Below are positions 14,264-23,379 of a DNA stretch of 34,486 bases, piece by piece. The translations under genes and the position numbers were made by a program. Origin of the DNA: Roseiarcus sp050015575 (lineage in GTDB: Bacteria; Pseudomonadota; Alphaproteobacteria; Rhizobiales; Beijerinckiaceae); assembly GCA_050015575.1 (NCBI GenBank), contig JBEKBD010000016.1:1-34486 (forward strand), written 5' to 3'. The notes below the pieces were generated by a model. It had not been told where the DNA came from, ran no database searches, and saw only the letters and a program-made list of their open reading frames with translations. The stretch's first letter is position 1, and every line of letters starts with the position of its first letter.

Positions 14264-15232
14264 ATGAATCACCGAGTTTCAGCCGCGCCGCCGCACGCCG
14301 CCTCCTCGCCCTATCGGCGTTTCACCCGCGACGAGTGGGCGGAATTGCGCGCCGACACCGAGCTGACCCTCACCGTCGACGATTTGCGCAAGCTGCAATC
14401 GACCCACGATCCGATCTCGCTCGACGAAGTGGAGGCGATTTACCTGCCGCTTTCGCGCCTGCTGGCGCTCTACGTCGCGGCGACGCAGGGGCTGTTCAAG
14501 GCGACGCAGCGGTTTCTCGGCGCCAGCGACGGCAAGGTGCCCTACATCATCGGCGTCGCCGGCTCGGTGGCGGTGGGAAAGTCGACGACGGCGCGAGTGC
14601 TGCAGGCGTTGTTGACGCGCTGGCCCAACACCCCCAAGGTCCAACTGGTGACCACCGACGGCTTTTTGCATCCCAACGCGCGGCTCATTCGCGAGGGGCT
14701 GATGGATCGCAAGGGCTTTCCCGAAAGCTACGACGGCTCGGCGCTGATCCGCTTTCTCGCCGACGTCAAGGCGGGCACGCACGATGTCAAGGCGCCGGTT
14801 TATTCGCACCTCGTCTACGACGTCGTGCCGGGAGAGACGATCGTCGTCGACCGGCCGGACATCCTCATCGTCGAGGGCCTCAACGTGCTGTCGCCCAACC
14901 GACTCTCGCGCGAGGGCAGGGAAATCCCCGTCGTCTCCGATTTCTTCGATTTTTCCGTGTTCCTCGACGCCAGCGACGAACTGCTGGAAAAATGGTACGT
15001 GGCCCGCTTCATGCGCCTGCGCCATACGGCGTTTCGCGATCCGCGCAGCTATTTCCGCCAATACGCCGATCTCGGCGACGCGGAAGCGCGGGCGGTCGCG
15101 CGCTCGGTCTGGCGGCGCATCAATCTCGTCAACCTGCACGAGAACATCCTTCCCACCCGTGCGCGCGCCAGCCTCAGGCTCACCAAGGGCGCCAGCCACC
15201 GCATCGAGGAAGTCGCGCTGCGCAAACTGTGA
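14264..15232 (+). CDS. coaA: type I pantothenate kinase CoaA
   Basis: 322 residues, usual family length. It phosphorylates pantothenate with ATP, the first step of coenzyme A synthesis. The P-loop is G100-SVAVGKS-T108. Other family features are YRRFTRDEWAELR near the N-terminus, VTTDGFLHPN, RKGFPESYD, PVYSHLVYDV, VEGLNVL and FMRLRHTAFRDPRSYF. It starts 52 nt after hisE on the same strand, the arrangement usual in alphaproteobacteria, and is followed after 8 nt by a TraB/GumN-family gene, so the three are probably co-transcribed. Confidence 0.97.
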   Translation: MNHRVSAAPPHAASSPYRRFTRDEWAELRADTELTLTVDDLRKLQSTHDPISLDEVEAIYLPLSRLLALYVAATQGLFKATQRFLGASDGKVPYIIGVAGSVAVGKSTTARVLQALLTRWPNTPKVQLVTTDGFLHPNARLIREGLMDRKGFPESYDGSALIRFLADVKAGTHDVKAPVYSHLVYDVVPGETIVVDRPDILIVEGLNVLSPNRLSREGREIPVVSDFFDFSVFLDASDELLEKWYVARFMRLRHTAFRDPRSYFRQYADLGDAEARAVARSVWRRINLVNLHENILPTRARASLRLTKGASHRIEEVALRKL

Positions 15233-15240
15233 GCGAACCG

Positions 15241-16260
15241 ATGACGCCTCGTCTCTCCCGCGCGCGCCTTCGCGCGGCGCTCGTCGCCGCCTTCGGCCTG
15301 GCGTCGTTCGCGCCGGCGCTCGCCGAGGACGCCGCCGCGCCGCCGCCCTGCAGCGGCCGCGATTTGGCCGCCGGCGCCGATCTCCGCGAGGCGCGGCTCA
15401 AACGCGCCGACGATCTCCTCGACGCCGAGGGCCTTCTCTGGCGCGTCGAGCGCCAGGGGCTCGCGCCGTCCTATCTCTTCGGCACGGTCCACGCGACCGA
15501 CGAAAGCGCCGTGGCGCTGGCGCGCAAGGCGGCGGAATTCCTCGCCGGCGCCAAGGTCGTCGCCACGGAGCTCGGCGGCCCGTTCGACGCCGTCGATCAA
15601 GCGGACATGGCGGCGAAAATGTTCGCCAAGGCGATCGCGCGCGACCAGGACACTTTCGACGCCGCGCTGACCGGCGATCGCGCCGCCGCGGTCGAGGCCT
15701 ATCTCGGCGGGCGCGGATTCCCCAAGGAAATGGCGCATCATCTGCGGCTCTGGTTCCTCGCCGCGGCCGCCTCGCTGCCGACTTGCGAGGCGGCGCGGGC
15801 GCAAGAGGGCTTGCCCGAGGTCGACCAGACGATTGCGCTCGCCGGCAAGGAGCGCGGTCTCACCGTCGTCGCGCTGGAGTCGGCCGAGGAGCAGATGGAC
15901 ACGCTCGCCGCCGCGCCGCCGGCCCTGTCCGCCGCCATGCTGGCGGCGAGCGCCCGCATGCCCGAACTCGAAGACGACGCCTACGCCACGCTGCTGCGCC
16001 TCTATCGCGACAAGCGCCCGGCGGAAATGCTCGCCGTCGCCGACGTGATGCCGGGGTTGACGCCGGAAGAACGCGCGGCGGAGGACGAATTCACCCGCTT
16101 GCTGCTGATCGGCCGCAATGAAGTCATGGCCGCGCGCGCCGCGCCGCTGCTGGCCGCCGGCGGCGCCTTCATCGCCGTCGGCGCGCTGCACCTGCCGGGC
16201 AAGAGCGGCCTGATCGAGCGCTTCCGCGCCGCCGGCTATCGCGTGGTCAACGTGTGGTGA
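15241..16260 (+). CDS. TraB/GumN-family protein, exported
   Basis: 339 residues from ATG 15241, 8 nt after coaA. A signal peptide is visible (RLRAALVAAFGLASFAPALA, cleavage before ED), so the protein is probably periplasmic. The family marks are FGTVHATDES near residue 80, the segment ATELGGPF, and the C-terminal GGAFIAVGALHLPGKSGLIERFRAAGYRV. The paired GTVH and GALHLPG His residues resemble the metal-dependent protease proposals for TraB/Tiki-like proteins. The activity of this bacterial branch is not established. It converges on mltG with a hairpin between them. Confidence 0.9.
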   Translation: MTPRLSRARLRAALVAAFGLASFAPALAEDAAAPPPCSGRDLAAGADLREARLKRADDLLDAEGLLWRVERQGLAPSYLFGTVHATDESAVALARKAAEFLAGAKVVATELGGPFDAVDQADMAAKMFAKAIARDQDTFDAALTGDRAAAVEAYLGGRGFPKEMAHHLRLWFLAAAASLPTCEAARAQEGLPEVDQTIALAGKERGLTVVALESAEEQMDTLAAAPPALSAAMLAASARMPELEDDAYATLLRLYRDKRPAEMLAVADVMPGLTPEERAAEDEFTRLLLIGRNEVMAARAAPLLAAGGAFIAVGALHLPGKSGLIERFRAAGYRVVNVW

Positions 16261-16324
16261 GCCCGGCGCCCGAAATCGCGGTCAGGCCCTTGAACGCCTC
16301 GCGCGAGACTGTCGCGGCGTTGAG

Positions 16325-16354
16325 CGCCATTCTGCGAGACCGCAGCGAATGGCG
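16325..16354. terminator. hairpin between convergent TraB/GumN gene and mltG
   Basis: CGCCATTC-TGCG (16325-16336), loop AGAC, CGCA-GC-GAATGGCG (16341-16354): 12 paired bases with a 2-nt bulge. It sits between two genes that end towards each other, so it could stop or protect both transcripts. There is no T tract on either side. Confidence 0.4.
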
Positions 16355-16394
16355 GATTGGTCGCCCTTCTGCGCCCGTCGGAGGGGAACAGACT

Positions 16395-18095
16395 CTAATT
16401 GAGCGGCGGGACCGTCTTGGCGTAATTGAGATCGTACGTCTTGTTGAGCAGCGGATCGAGCGGCGTGCCCTCCGAGGCGTCGAATATGCGCCGAGGAGCC
16501 GGCGCTGGATCGTCGAGGCCCGCGACCCGCTCGCCGGCTCCCGCCGAGCCCGCGTAACGCGCCGCGCGGGCTTTCTGATCCGCGAGCGCGCCGGCCGAAA
16601 GCGGGACCTTGGTGACCGAATCGGGCGCGGCGTCGTCGTCCGGGGAGAAGGCGGCGCCGGCGGGAGCGTCGTTGACGCCGGTGACCACGACGCCGAGGTC
16701 TTCGGGCGTTTTGCCGGTCACCTTGCCCGGCGACAGCGAACCTTCGGCGCCCAGCAGAGTTTCGCGAACGCGCAGCCTTTCGCCGAGCTTGGATAGCTTC
16801 GCGCCGAGCGCGCCGTCGTTCTCGGCGGCAGTCGGCGCGCTCTCCGGCGCCACGGCGCCGAATACGCTCGGGTCGGTGGTCTCCAGCGCGCCGTGCGTCG
16901 CGGCGGGCGCGCCGGCTGGGGCGGGCGCCGCCTCGGGCGCGAGCCGATCCTTGGCGTCCTTCTCGATTTCCCGCCAGCGCGCGACGTTCTTGAGATGTTG
17001 GTCCAGCGTCTCGGCGAAGGCGTGGCCGCCCGTTCCGTCGGCGACGAAAAAAAGCTCCTTGGTCGCGGCGGGATTGGCGGCGGCCTCCAGCGCCGCGCGG
17101 CCGGGATTGGCGATCGGGCCCGGCGGCAAGCCGCTGATGATGTAGGTGTTGTAGGGCGTCGCCTGCTCGAGCTCCGCTTTGGAGATCGGATGTCCCAGGG
17201 AGCCCTTGCCGAACGCCAGGCCGTAAACGATGGTCGGATCGGACTCGAGTTTGATATGGCGGCGCAGGCGATTGATGAAGACGCCGGCGACGCGCGCTCG
17301 CTCGTCCGCCTTGCCCGTCTCCTTCTCGACGATCGAAGCGAGCGTGACGAGCTCGCCGGGAGACTTGATCGGCAAATCGCTCGCGCGCTTGGCCCAGATT
17401 TCGTCGACCGCCTTGGCCTGGGCCCTCTCCATCACGGCCAGGAGAGCCTGACGCGTTTCGCCGCGCGCGAATTTGTACGTCTCGGGAAGAATCGAGCCTT
17501 CGCGCGGCGGCTCTTTGATGTCCCCGACGAGAATGTCGTTGTCGCGAATCCGCTGAACCACCTGGTCGCTGGTCAACCCCTCGGGAATGGTGAGCGAGTG
17601 GAGCACGACCTTGCCGGAGACCAATTCGTCCTCGACTTGGCGCAGGCTGACGCCCGCCTTGAACGCGTATTCGCCGCGTTTGAGCGCGCTTCGGCTGCCG
17701 TCGAGAAGCGTCATCGCGGAGAACCAGATCGCGCTGTCGACGACGCCCTCGCGTTCGAGCTGGTCGCCGATCGGGCCGCCGTCGTCCTCGCGAGCGATGA
17801 TGACGATCTTGTCGGCCGCCAACGGCCCGGGCTTGCGCGCCTCCGCCGCGGCCCAACCGAACAGCGCGAAGCCCGCTGCGGCGCCGAGCAGCACGAACGA
17901 CAGCAGGCCGCTCAAGCCCGAAAGCCTAGAACGCCGCGGCCGCCGCAGCGGCGGCGCCGGCTCCTGCGGCGACGGCGGCGGCTCGCCTTGCGGGCGCGGG
18001 CGAATGCGCGCGCCGAAAAGGCTGACCCGCGACCGGGTCTTGGCGTCGCCGTCCGGTTTCTTGGCGCTGCCGCCCTGCTTCGACGCTTCGTTCAT
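16395..18095 (-). CDS. mltG: endolytic transglycosylase MltG (YceG), with long C-terminal tail
   Basis: 566 residues from ATG 18095. MltG cuts nascent peptidoglycan strands at the inner membrane. A basic, Pro-rich cytoplasmic part (residues 1-58) precedes one membrane span (about 60-83). The YceG domain runs from about 95 to 385; the catalytic Glu is E257 in ASIVEKETG, with INRLRRHIKLESDPTIVYGL, TPYNTYIISGLPPGPIANPG and FFVADGTGGHAF after it. The last 180 residues are Ala/Glu/Pro-rich and look disordered; typical MltG proteins lack or shorten this. An in-frame ATG at 18143 would add 16 Arg-rich residues. It lies 99 nt after fabF on the same strand, the usual alphaproteobacterial order. Confidence 0.95.
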   Translation of the reverse strand: MNEASKQGGSAKKPDGDAKTRSRVSLFGARIRPRPQGEPPPSPQEPAPPLRRPRRSRLSGLSGLLSFVLLGAAAGFALFGWAAAEARKPGPLAADKIVIIAREDDGGPIGDQLEREGVVDSAIWFSAMTLLDGSRSALKRGEYAFKAGVSLRQVEDELVSGKVVLHSLTIPEGLTSDQVVQRIRDNDILVGDIKEPPREGSILPETYKFARGETRQALLAVMERAQAKAVDEIWAKRASDLPIKSPGELVTLASIVEKETGKADERARVAGVFINRLRRHIKLESDPTIVYGLAFGKGSLGHPISKAELEQATPYNTYIISGLPPGPIANPGRAALEAAANPAATKELFFVADGTGGHAFAETLDQHLKNVARWREIEKDAKDRLAPEAAPAPAGAPAATHGALETTDPSVFGAVAPESAPTAAENDGALGAKLSKLGERLRVRETLLGAEGSLSPGKVTGKTPEDLGVVVTGVNDAPAGAAFSPDDDAAPDSVTKVPLSAGALADQKARAARYAGSAGAGERVAGLDDPAPAPRRIFDASEGTPLDPLLNKTYDLNYAKTVPPLN

Positions 18096-18194
18096 TCGCG
18101 ACCGCCGTAACTCGCCTCGCGGCGCTCTCGCGCCGTGCGCCACTCTATCCGTTTTTGCGGCGAAATGAAGGGTCGAATCCTCGCCCGCCGCCTC

Positions 18195-19466
18195 TCAGGC
18201 GCCCGGGTCGGGAGGCCCGCGGAAGATCAGCGACGCGTTCGTTCCCCCGAAGCCGAAGGAGTTCGACAGCGCAACGCGGATCTTGCGCTTTCTGGCGGTG
18301 TGCGGGGCGAGATCGATCGCCGTTTCGACCGAAGGGTTGTCGAGATTGAGGGTCGGCGGCGCGATCTGGTCGCGGATGGCGAGAATGGAGAAAATCGCCT
18401 CGACCGCGCCGGCCGCGCCCAGGAGATGGCCGATGGCGGACTTGGTCGACGACATCGTGACCGTCGCCGCCGAATTGCCGAGAATGCGCTCGACCGCGTG
18501 CAATTCGATTTCGTCGCCGAGCGGCGTCGACGTCCCATGCGCGTTGACGTAGTCGAGGTCGGCGCCCGACAGGCCTGCGCGCTTCAGCGCCGCGCTCATG
18601 GCGCGATAAGCGCCGTCGCCGTCCGGCGCCGGCGAGGTGATGTGATAGGCGTCGCCGGAGAGGCCGTAACCGACGAGTTCGGCGTAAATGCGCGCGCCGC
18701 GGGCCCTGGCGTGGTCGAGCTCCTCGAGCACGACGCAACCCGCGCCCTCGCCCATCACGAAGCCGTCGCGATCCCGGTCGTAGGGGCGCGAGGCCTGCTT
18801 TGGCCGGTCGTTGAAAGCCGTCGACAGCGCGCGGCAGGCCGAGAACCCCGCCAGCCCAATGCGGTTGACCGCCGATTCGGCCCCGCCGGCGACCATGACG
18901 TTGGCGTCGCCGAGCGCGATCAGGCGCGCCGCGTCGCCGATCGCGTGGGCGCTGGACGAGCAGGCGGTGACGACCGCGTGGTTGGGGCCCTTGAGCTTAT
19001 GGGCGATCGAGATTTGGCCGCTCGCCAAGTTGATCAGCCGCCCGGGGATGAAAAACGGCGAAATGCGCCGTGGCCCCTTTTCGTGCAGCGTGACCGAGGC
19101 GTCGTAAATGCCGCCGAGGCCGCCGATGCCCGAGCCGATCATCACGCCGGTATCGACTTCCTGTTCATAGGTTTTCGGCGCCCATTCGGCGTCGCGCAGG
19201 GCCTGAGTCGCGGCGGCCATCGCGTAGACGATGAAATCGTCGACGCGGCGGTGCTCCTTGGGCTCCATCCAGTCGTCGGGGTTGAAGGCGTCGGGCGCGG
19301 CGCCGAGCGGAACCTGCGCGGCGATCTGGCAGGCGATGTCGGAGACGTCGAAATTCGCGATCCGCGCGGCGCCCGATTCGCCCGCCAGCAGCCGGCGCCA
19401 AGTGGCTTCGACCCCGCAGGCCAGCGGCGTGACCATGCCCAATCCCGTGACGACGACGCGTCTCAT
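18195..19466 (-). CDS. fabF: beta-ketoacyl-ACP synthase II FabF
   Basis: 423 residues. It condenses malonyl-ACP with acyl-ACP in type II fatty-acid elongation. The Cys-His-His triad is C169 (VTACSSSAH), H310 (NAHGTSTPLGD) and H347 (SAIGHLLGAAG). The C-terminal NSFGFGGTNASLIF is intact. GAGGAG lies just upstream of ATG 19466. The order fabD-fabG-acpP-fabF-mltG places it within the fatty-acid cluster, after a structured gap that separates it from acpP. Confidence 0.97.
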   Translation of the reverse strand: MRRVVVTGLGMVTPLACGVEATWRRLLAGESGAARIANFDVSDIACQIAAQVPLGAAPDAFNPDDWMEPKEHRRVDDFIVYAMAAATQALRDAEWAPKTYEQEVDTGVMIGSGIGGLGGIYDASVTLHEKGPRRISPFFIPGRLINLASGQISIAHKLKGPNHAVVTACSSSAHAIGDAARLIALGDANVMVAGGAESAVNRIGLAGFSACRALSTAFNDRPKQASRPYDRDRDGFVMGEGAGCVVLEELDHARARGARIYAELVGYGLSGDAYHITSPAPDGDGAYRAMSAALKRAGLSGADLDYVNAHGTSTPLGDEIELHAVERILGNSAATVTMSSTKSAIGHLLGAAGAVEAIFSILAIRDQIAPPTLNLDNPSVETAIDLAPHTARKRKIRVALSNSFGFGGTNASLIFRGPPDPGA

Positions 19467-19526
19467 CCCCGCTCCTCAAACTCCCATCGAAATTGGCTCG
19501 TGCACGGAGCTTGCTCCGCCGAAGCC

Positions 19527-19612
19527 CGCTCTCCGGTGCCCCTGACGCGACAAGGGCCGGACTCTTGCCGGCCCTTTTCCCGCTCACGCGGACCGCAACG
19601 ATCCGGAGAGCG
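19527..19612 (-). promoter_or_regulatory. nested stem-loop between acpP and fabF
   Basis: An outer perfect inverted repeat, CGCTCTCCGG (19527-19536) with CCGGAGAGCG (19603-19612), encloses an inner hairpin, AAGGGCCGG (19552-19560), loop ACTCTTG, CCGGCCCTT (19568-19576). The structure starts 3 nt after the acpP stop in the direction of transcription. On the minus strand no T tract follows the inner hairpin, so it fits a partial terminator or an RNase-protected 3' end that lets acpP exceed fabF. The folding is read from the sequence; the role is inferred. Confidence 0.6.
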
Positions 19613-19615
19613 CCG

Positions 19616-19858
19616 TCACTTGGCCGCCACGGCCTTCTCCAGGAATTTCGTCGCGTCGCCGACCGTCACGATGGTCTCGGCCTGATCGTCGGGAATTTCA
19701 ACCCCGAACTCTTCCTCGAAAGCCATGACGAGCTCAACCGTATCGAGCGAGTCGGCGCCAAGATCGTCGATGAAATTCGCATTGTCGACAACTTTGTCGG
19801 CTTCAACGCCGAGGTGCTCGACGACAATCTTCTTTACCCGCTCCGCCACGTCGCTCAT
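19616..19858 (-). CDS. acpP: acyl carrier protein AcpP
   Basis: 80 residues, acidic, full length. It carries growing acyl chains on a 4'-phosphopantetheine attached to S37 in DDLGADSLDTVELVMAFEEEF. The start ATG 19858 has GGGGAAGAG 3-11 nt upstream; the frame continues upstream but without family similarity. It lies between fabG (267 nt upstream, long enough for its own promoter) and fabF (149 nt downstream, filled by a nested stem-loop). Both gaps agree with separate, high expression of ACP. Confidence 0.98.
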   Translation of the reverse strand: MSDVAERVKKIVVEHLGVEADKVVDNANFIDDLGADSLDTVELVMAFEEEFGVEIPDDQAETIVTVGDATKFLEKAVAAK

Positions 19859-20125
19859 TTGCTCTTCCCCTGTGCGGCGAGGCGCGATCGCCCGCCTGTG
19901 ATGGATCCCCCCGCTCGATCGCCGCTCGATCGAGCCGTTCAAGAACGGTCCCCCCGACGCGCGCCGGACCCCGGCGAACCGCGCCTCGATTGCGATCCCA
20001 CGCGCGCCGCCTCCGGCCAAAGCCGTTGCGCATCGGCGACGAGTGGGCTCGATAGCATATCTCTCCCAGCAAGGCGAGAGGCGGCGACGAGGCGCTCCGG
20101 GCGTCGCTCGGTCGCGGCAAAGGCC

Positions 20126-20863
20126 TCAAATCATTGCCATTCCGCCATTGACGTGCAGGGTTTGACCGGTGACGTAGGCCGCTTCGGCGCTGGCCAGATA
20201 GACCGCGGCGGCGGCGATATCGGCGCCGGCGCCGAGACGGCCCATGGGAACCGTAGCCAGAACCTTAGCTCTCTGTTTGTCGTTGAGCGCGTCGGTCATT
20301 GGGCTGGCGATGAAGCCCGGCGCGATGCAATTGACGGTGATGCCGCGGCTCGCGACCTCCCCCGCCAGCGCCTTGGACATGCCGATCATCCCCGCCTTGG
20401 CCGCCGCGTAATTGCCTTGTCCCGGGTTGCCGGTGACGCCGACGATCGACGCAATGCCGATGATGCGTCCGTATCGGCGGCGCATCATCCCCTTGAGCGA
20501 GGCGCGCGCGAGGCGAAACGCCGCCGTGAGGTCGACCCCGATCACGGCGTTCCATTCGGCGTCCTTCATGAGCACGAAGAGATTGTCGCGGGTCACCCCG
20601 GCGTTGTTGACGAGAATGTCGAGCGAACCCATCGCCGTCTCGGCCGCGGGGACGAGCGCTTCGACGGCGGCCGGATCGGAAAGGTCGCACGGAGTCACGT
20701 GAACGCGCGCGCCGAGTTCGCCGGCCAGCGCCTCCAGCGCCTCGCGCCGCGTGCCCGAGAGCGCGACGGTCGCGCCTTGCGCGTGCAGCGCGCGCGCGAT
20801 CGCGCCGCCCAGCCCCCCCGAAGCGCCCGTCACCAGAGCGGTCTTGCCGGTCAGATCGAACAC
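20126..20863 (-). CDS. fabG: 3-oxoacyl-ACP reductase FabG
   Basis: 245 residues of the short-chain dehydrogenase family; reduces 3-oxoacyl-ACP with NADPH. The cofactor motif is TGASGGLG (residues 12-19), with NNAGVTRD after it. The catalytic residues are S139, Y152 and K156 (IASIVGVTGNPGQGNYAAAKAG). The C-terminal YVTGQTLHVNGGMAMI is typical. The start codon is GTG (20863-20861), with GAGAAAGG about 9 nt upstream. It begins 21 nt after fabD, so the two form one transcript; acpP follows after 267 nt. Confidence 0.97.
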   Translation of the reverse strand: MFDLTGKTALVTGASGGLGGAIARALHAQGATVALSGTRREALEALAGELGARVHVTPCDLSDPAAVEALVPAAETAMGSLDILVNNAGVTRDNLFVLMKDAEWNAVIGVDLTAAFRLARASLKGMMRRRYGRIIGIASIVGVTGNPGQGNYAAAKAGMIGMSKALAGEVASRGITVNCIAPGFIASPMTDALNDKQRAKVLATVPMGRLGAGADIAAAAVYLASAEAAYVTGQTLHVNGGMAMI

Positions 20864-20884
20864 CTGCGTTCGCCTTTCTCGTTG

Positions 20885-21859
20885 CTATAAAGCGTCTCGG
20901 TTCGCGCTCGCCGCCTTGTACGCCACGACATCGGCCGGCGTTCCCACGCTTGTCGCGATCGCGCCGTCGGCGATGCGCTTGATCAGCCCAGCCAACACCT
21001 TGCCGGCGCCGAGTTCGACGAAGCGCGTCACGCCGTGCGCGCTCATGAAGATTACGCTTTCACGCCAACGCACCGTGCCCGTCACCTGCGCGACGAGATT
21101 GCCGCGAATGACCGCGGGGTCCACGGTCGGGCAGGCGCTGACGTTGGCGACCAACGGAACCTTTGGCGCCAGAATCGTCACATTCGCCAGCGCGGCGGCC
21201 ATCGCCTCGGCGGCCGGGCGCATCAGCGCGCAATGGAAGGGCGCGGAAACCGGCAGCGCCAGGGCGCGCTTGGCGCCCTTGAGCTTGGCGAGCTCCATCG
21301 CCCGCTCGACCGCGGCTTTCGTCCCGGAGATCGCCACTTGGCCGCCGCCGTTGTCGTTGGCGGCCTCGCAAATGGCGCCGGTCAGATAAAGGTCGCTCGT
21401 CGCCTGCGCGGCGATGGTCGAGGCTTCGACGAAGTCGAGGCCGAGAATCGCCGCCATCGCGCCCTCGCCGACCGGGACCGCCCTCTGCATCGCCTGGCCG
21501 CGAATGCGCAACAGCCGCGCGGCGTCCTCCAACGTCAACGCGCCGGCCGCGCACAGCGCCGAATACTCGCCCAGGGAATGGCCGGCGACGAAGGCGGCGT
21601 CGCGAGCGACGTCGAGGCCGGCTTCGCTTTCCAGCGCGCGCAACGCCGCCAGGCTGGTCGCCATCAAGGCCGGTTGCGCGTTGGCGGTGAGCGTCAGCTC
21701 CGCCTCCGGCCCCTCGAAGATTACTTTCGACAGCTTCTCCCCGAGCGCCGCGTCGACGCGCGCAAAGACCTCGGCAGCCGCGGGAAACGCCTCGGCGAGC
21801 GCCTTGCCCATGCCTGCCGTCTGCGAGCCCTGCCCGGGAAACACCAAGGCCGTCGTCAT
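20885..21859 (-). CDS. fabD: malonyl-CoA:ACP transacylase FabD
   Basis: 324 residues, full length. It loads malonyl groups onto ACP. The nucleophile is S95 in AGHSLGEYSALCAAG, the paired His is H209 in VSAPFHCALM, and FPGQGSQTAGMGKAL opens the protein. AAGGGA lies 7 nt upstream of ATG 21859. It is the first gene of the fatty-acid cluster and probably carries its promoter (see 21892-21920). Confidence 0.98.
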   Translation of the reverse strand: MTTALVFPGQGSQTAGMGKALAEAFPAAAEVFARVDAALGEKLSKVIFEGPEAELTLTANAQPALMATSLAALRALESEAGLDVARDAAFVAGHSLGEYSALCAAGALTLEDAARLLRIRGQAMQRAVPVGEGAMAAILGLDFVEASTIAAQATSDLYLTGAICEAANDNGGGQVAISGTKAAVERAMELAKLKGAKRALALPVSAPFHCALMRPAAEAMAAALANVTILAPKVPLVANVSACPTVDPAVIRGNLVAQVTGTVRWRESVIFMSAHGVTRFVELGAGKVLAGLIKRIADGAIATSVGTPADVVAYKAASANRDAL

Positions 21860-21891
21860 CGCCGTCCCTTCGCCAACACGAACCGCGGGCG

Positions 21892-21920
21892 GAAAGACAC
21901 GGCCGGGCGAAGCCTGTCAA
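21892..21920 (-). promoter_or_regulatory. possible fabD promoter
   Basis: Minus-strand TTGACA (21920-21915), a 17-bp spacer, then TCTTTC (21897-21892), about 33 nt before the fabD ATG. The -35 is consensus; the -10 is poor. Confidence 0.4.
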
Positions 21921-22044
21921 GAGCGCGGGAGAGGGGGCGCCAAATCCCCCGCGTCGTTTCGCCGCGGCGCCGGACGAGGGCGCGACCCCTCGCCGTCCAG
22001 CTCGGGCCTCGAATTATGGCGAAATTAACGCGCCGCGCCTTATG

Positions 22045-22062
22045 CCGCATAGCATGATGCGG
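22045..22062. promoter_or_regulatory. operator-like inverted repeat in the fabD/GT87 divergent region
   Basis: CCGCAT (22045-22050), AGCATG, ATGCGG (22057-22062), 24 bp before the GT87 start and in the AT-richest part of the gap (GAATTATGGCGAAATTAACG just before it). It could be a dimer-binding site or a 5' UTR hairpin for the rightward gene. Confidence 0.3.
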
Positions 22063-22085
22063 ACATCGAAAGCCGCCTGCGCCCC

Positions 22086-23324
22086 ATGAGAGCTTTTGTC
22101 CAACGAGGTTGGATCGCCTTTCGCGACGCCGAGTGGCTTAACGCTGAGCGGGCGCGCGCCTATACGCGCATTCTGTTCTTCTTCGGCTTCGCCGGCGCGG
22201 CGATCTGGATCGCTCTGGCGCACGGCGGGATCGACCGCGCGGGCAAGCCCATCGGAACCGACTTTGTCGGCTTCTGGACCGCTTCGCAACTCGCGCTCGA
22301 GGGCCGCGCGGCCGACGTCTACGACGTCGCGGCGCATTGGAGCGCGCAGCGACGATTGTTCGGCGCCGAAGTCGGCTACACCGCCTTCTTCTATCCCCCG
22401 CCCTATCTCTTGATCTGCCTGCCGCTGGCCGCGCTGCCCTATTTCGCCTCGCTCGCGGTTTGGCTCGGCGCGACCGGCGCCGTCTATTGGCGGCTGCTGC
22501 GCGCGTTCGCCGGCGCGCATATCGAGGCGATCGCGATCCTCGCCTACCCCGCCTTTCTCGTCAACGCCGGGCATGGCCAGAACGGGTTCTTGAGCGCCGC
22601 GCTGATCGGCGGCGGGGCGCTGTGGCTCGACAAGCGCCCGGTTCTCGCCGGCCTCTGCCTCGGCGCGCTGATCTATAAGCCGCAGCTCGCGGTCATGATT
22701 CCGATCGCGCTGATCGCGGCGCGGCGCTGGAAGGCGTTCGCCGCCGCCGCGGCCAGCGCGGGCGCGCTTCTTGGCGCCTCGTGGATCGTATGGGGCGACG
22801 CGGTCTGGCGCGCGTTCTTCGCCGCGGCGCCGTTGGCGGGGGCGAGCCTCGAGCGCGACTTCGTCGGCTATGAAAAGATGCAGAGCGCATTCGCGGCGGT
22901 CCGGCTGCTGCACGGCGGCCTGACGCTCGCCTACGCCCTGCAGGCGCTGACCGCGCTTGCGGCGGCCGCCGCGCTCTTCTGGCTCCATCGGCGCCGCTTC
23001 CGTTCGCCGGCCGAGGGGCCGGCGATGGTCGCGGCGGCGTTGCTCGCCAGCCCCTTCTTGCTCGATTACGACCTGACGCTGTTGGCGATTCCGCTCGCCT
23101 GGAGCGTGCGCGAAGCCTCGCGCGCCGGTTTCGCCACGGGCGAAAAGAGCGTTCTCGCTCTCGCCTTTGTCCTGCCGCTGCTTTCGCGCTTGACCGCGGG
23201 GGCGCTCGGCCTTCCCCTGGCGCCGCTGACGATCGCGGCGGTGTTCTATTTCGTGTTGAAGCGCGGCGCGGCGCCGCCCCCGGCCGTCGACGCAAAATCG
23301 TTGCCCGGCGGCGAAAAATCGTAG
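22086..23324 (+). CDS. GT87-family (DUF2029) polytopic membrane glycosyltransferase
   Basis: 412 residues with about nine to ten hydrophobic spans. The first loop holds GTDFVGFWTASQLALEGRAADVYD, the family signature with its acidic residue. Further signatures are YPPPYLLICLPLAALPY, GHGQNGFLSAALIGGGALWL and AGLCLGALIYKPQLAV. GT87 enzymes use polyprenyl-phosphate sugars (for example mannose or arabinose) outside the inner membrane; the sugar and acceptor are unknown here. Start ATG 22086. The cysteine-cluster gene follows on the same strand after about 55 nt. No other glycan gene is nearby. Confidence 0.85.
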   Translation: MRAFVQRGWIAFRDAEWLNAERARAYTRILFFFGFAGAAIWIALAHGGIDRAGKPIGTDFVGFWTASQLALEGRAADVYDVAAHWSAQRRLFGAEVGYTAFFYPPPYLLICLPLAALPYFASLAVWLGATGAVYWRLLRAFAGAHIEAIAILAYPAFLVNAGHGQNGFLSAALIGGGALWLDKRPVLAGLCLGALIYKPQLAVMIPIALIAARRWKAFAAAAASAGALLGASWIVWGDAVWRAFFAAAPLAGASLERDFVGYEKMQSAFAAVRLLHGGLTLAYALQALTALAAAAALFWLHRRRFRSPAEGPAMVAAALLASPFLLDYDLTLLAIPLAWSVREASRAGFATGEKSVLALAFVLPLLSRLTAGALGLPLAPLTIAAVFYFVLKRGAAPPPAVDAKSLPGGEKS

Positions 23325-23379
23325 AGGGACATTGATCCGCGCCACGGCCAATGGGCGCCGTGCGGAACGAAAGGACACT

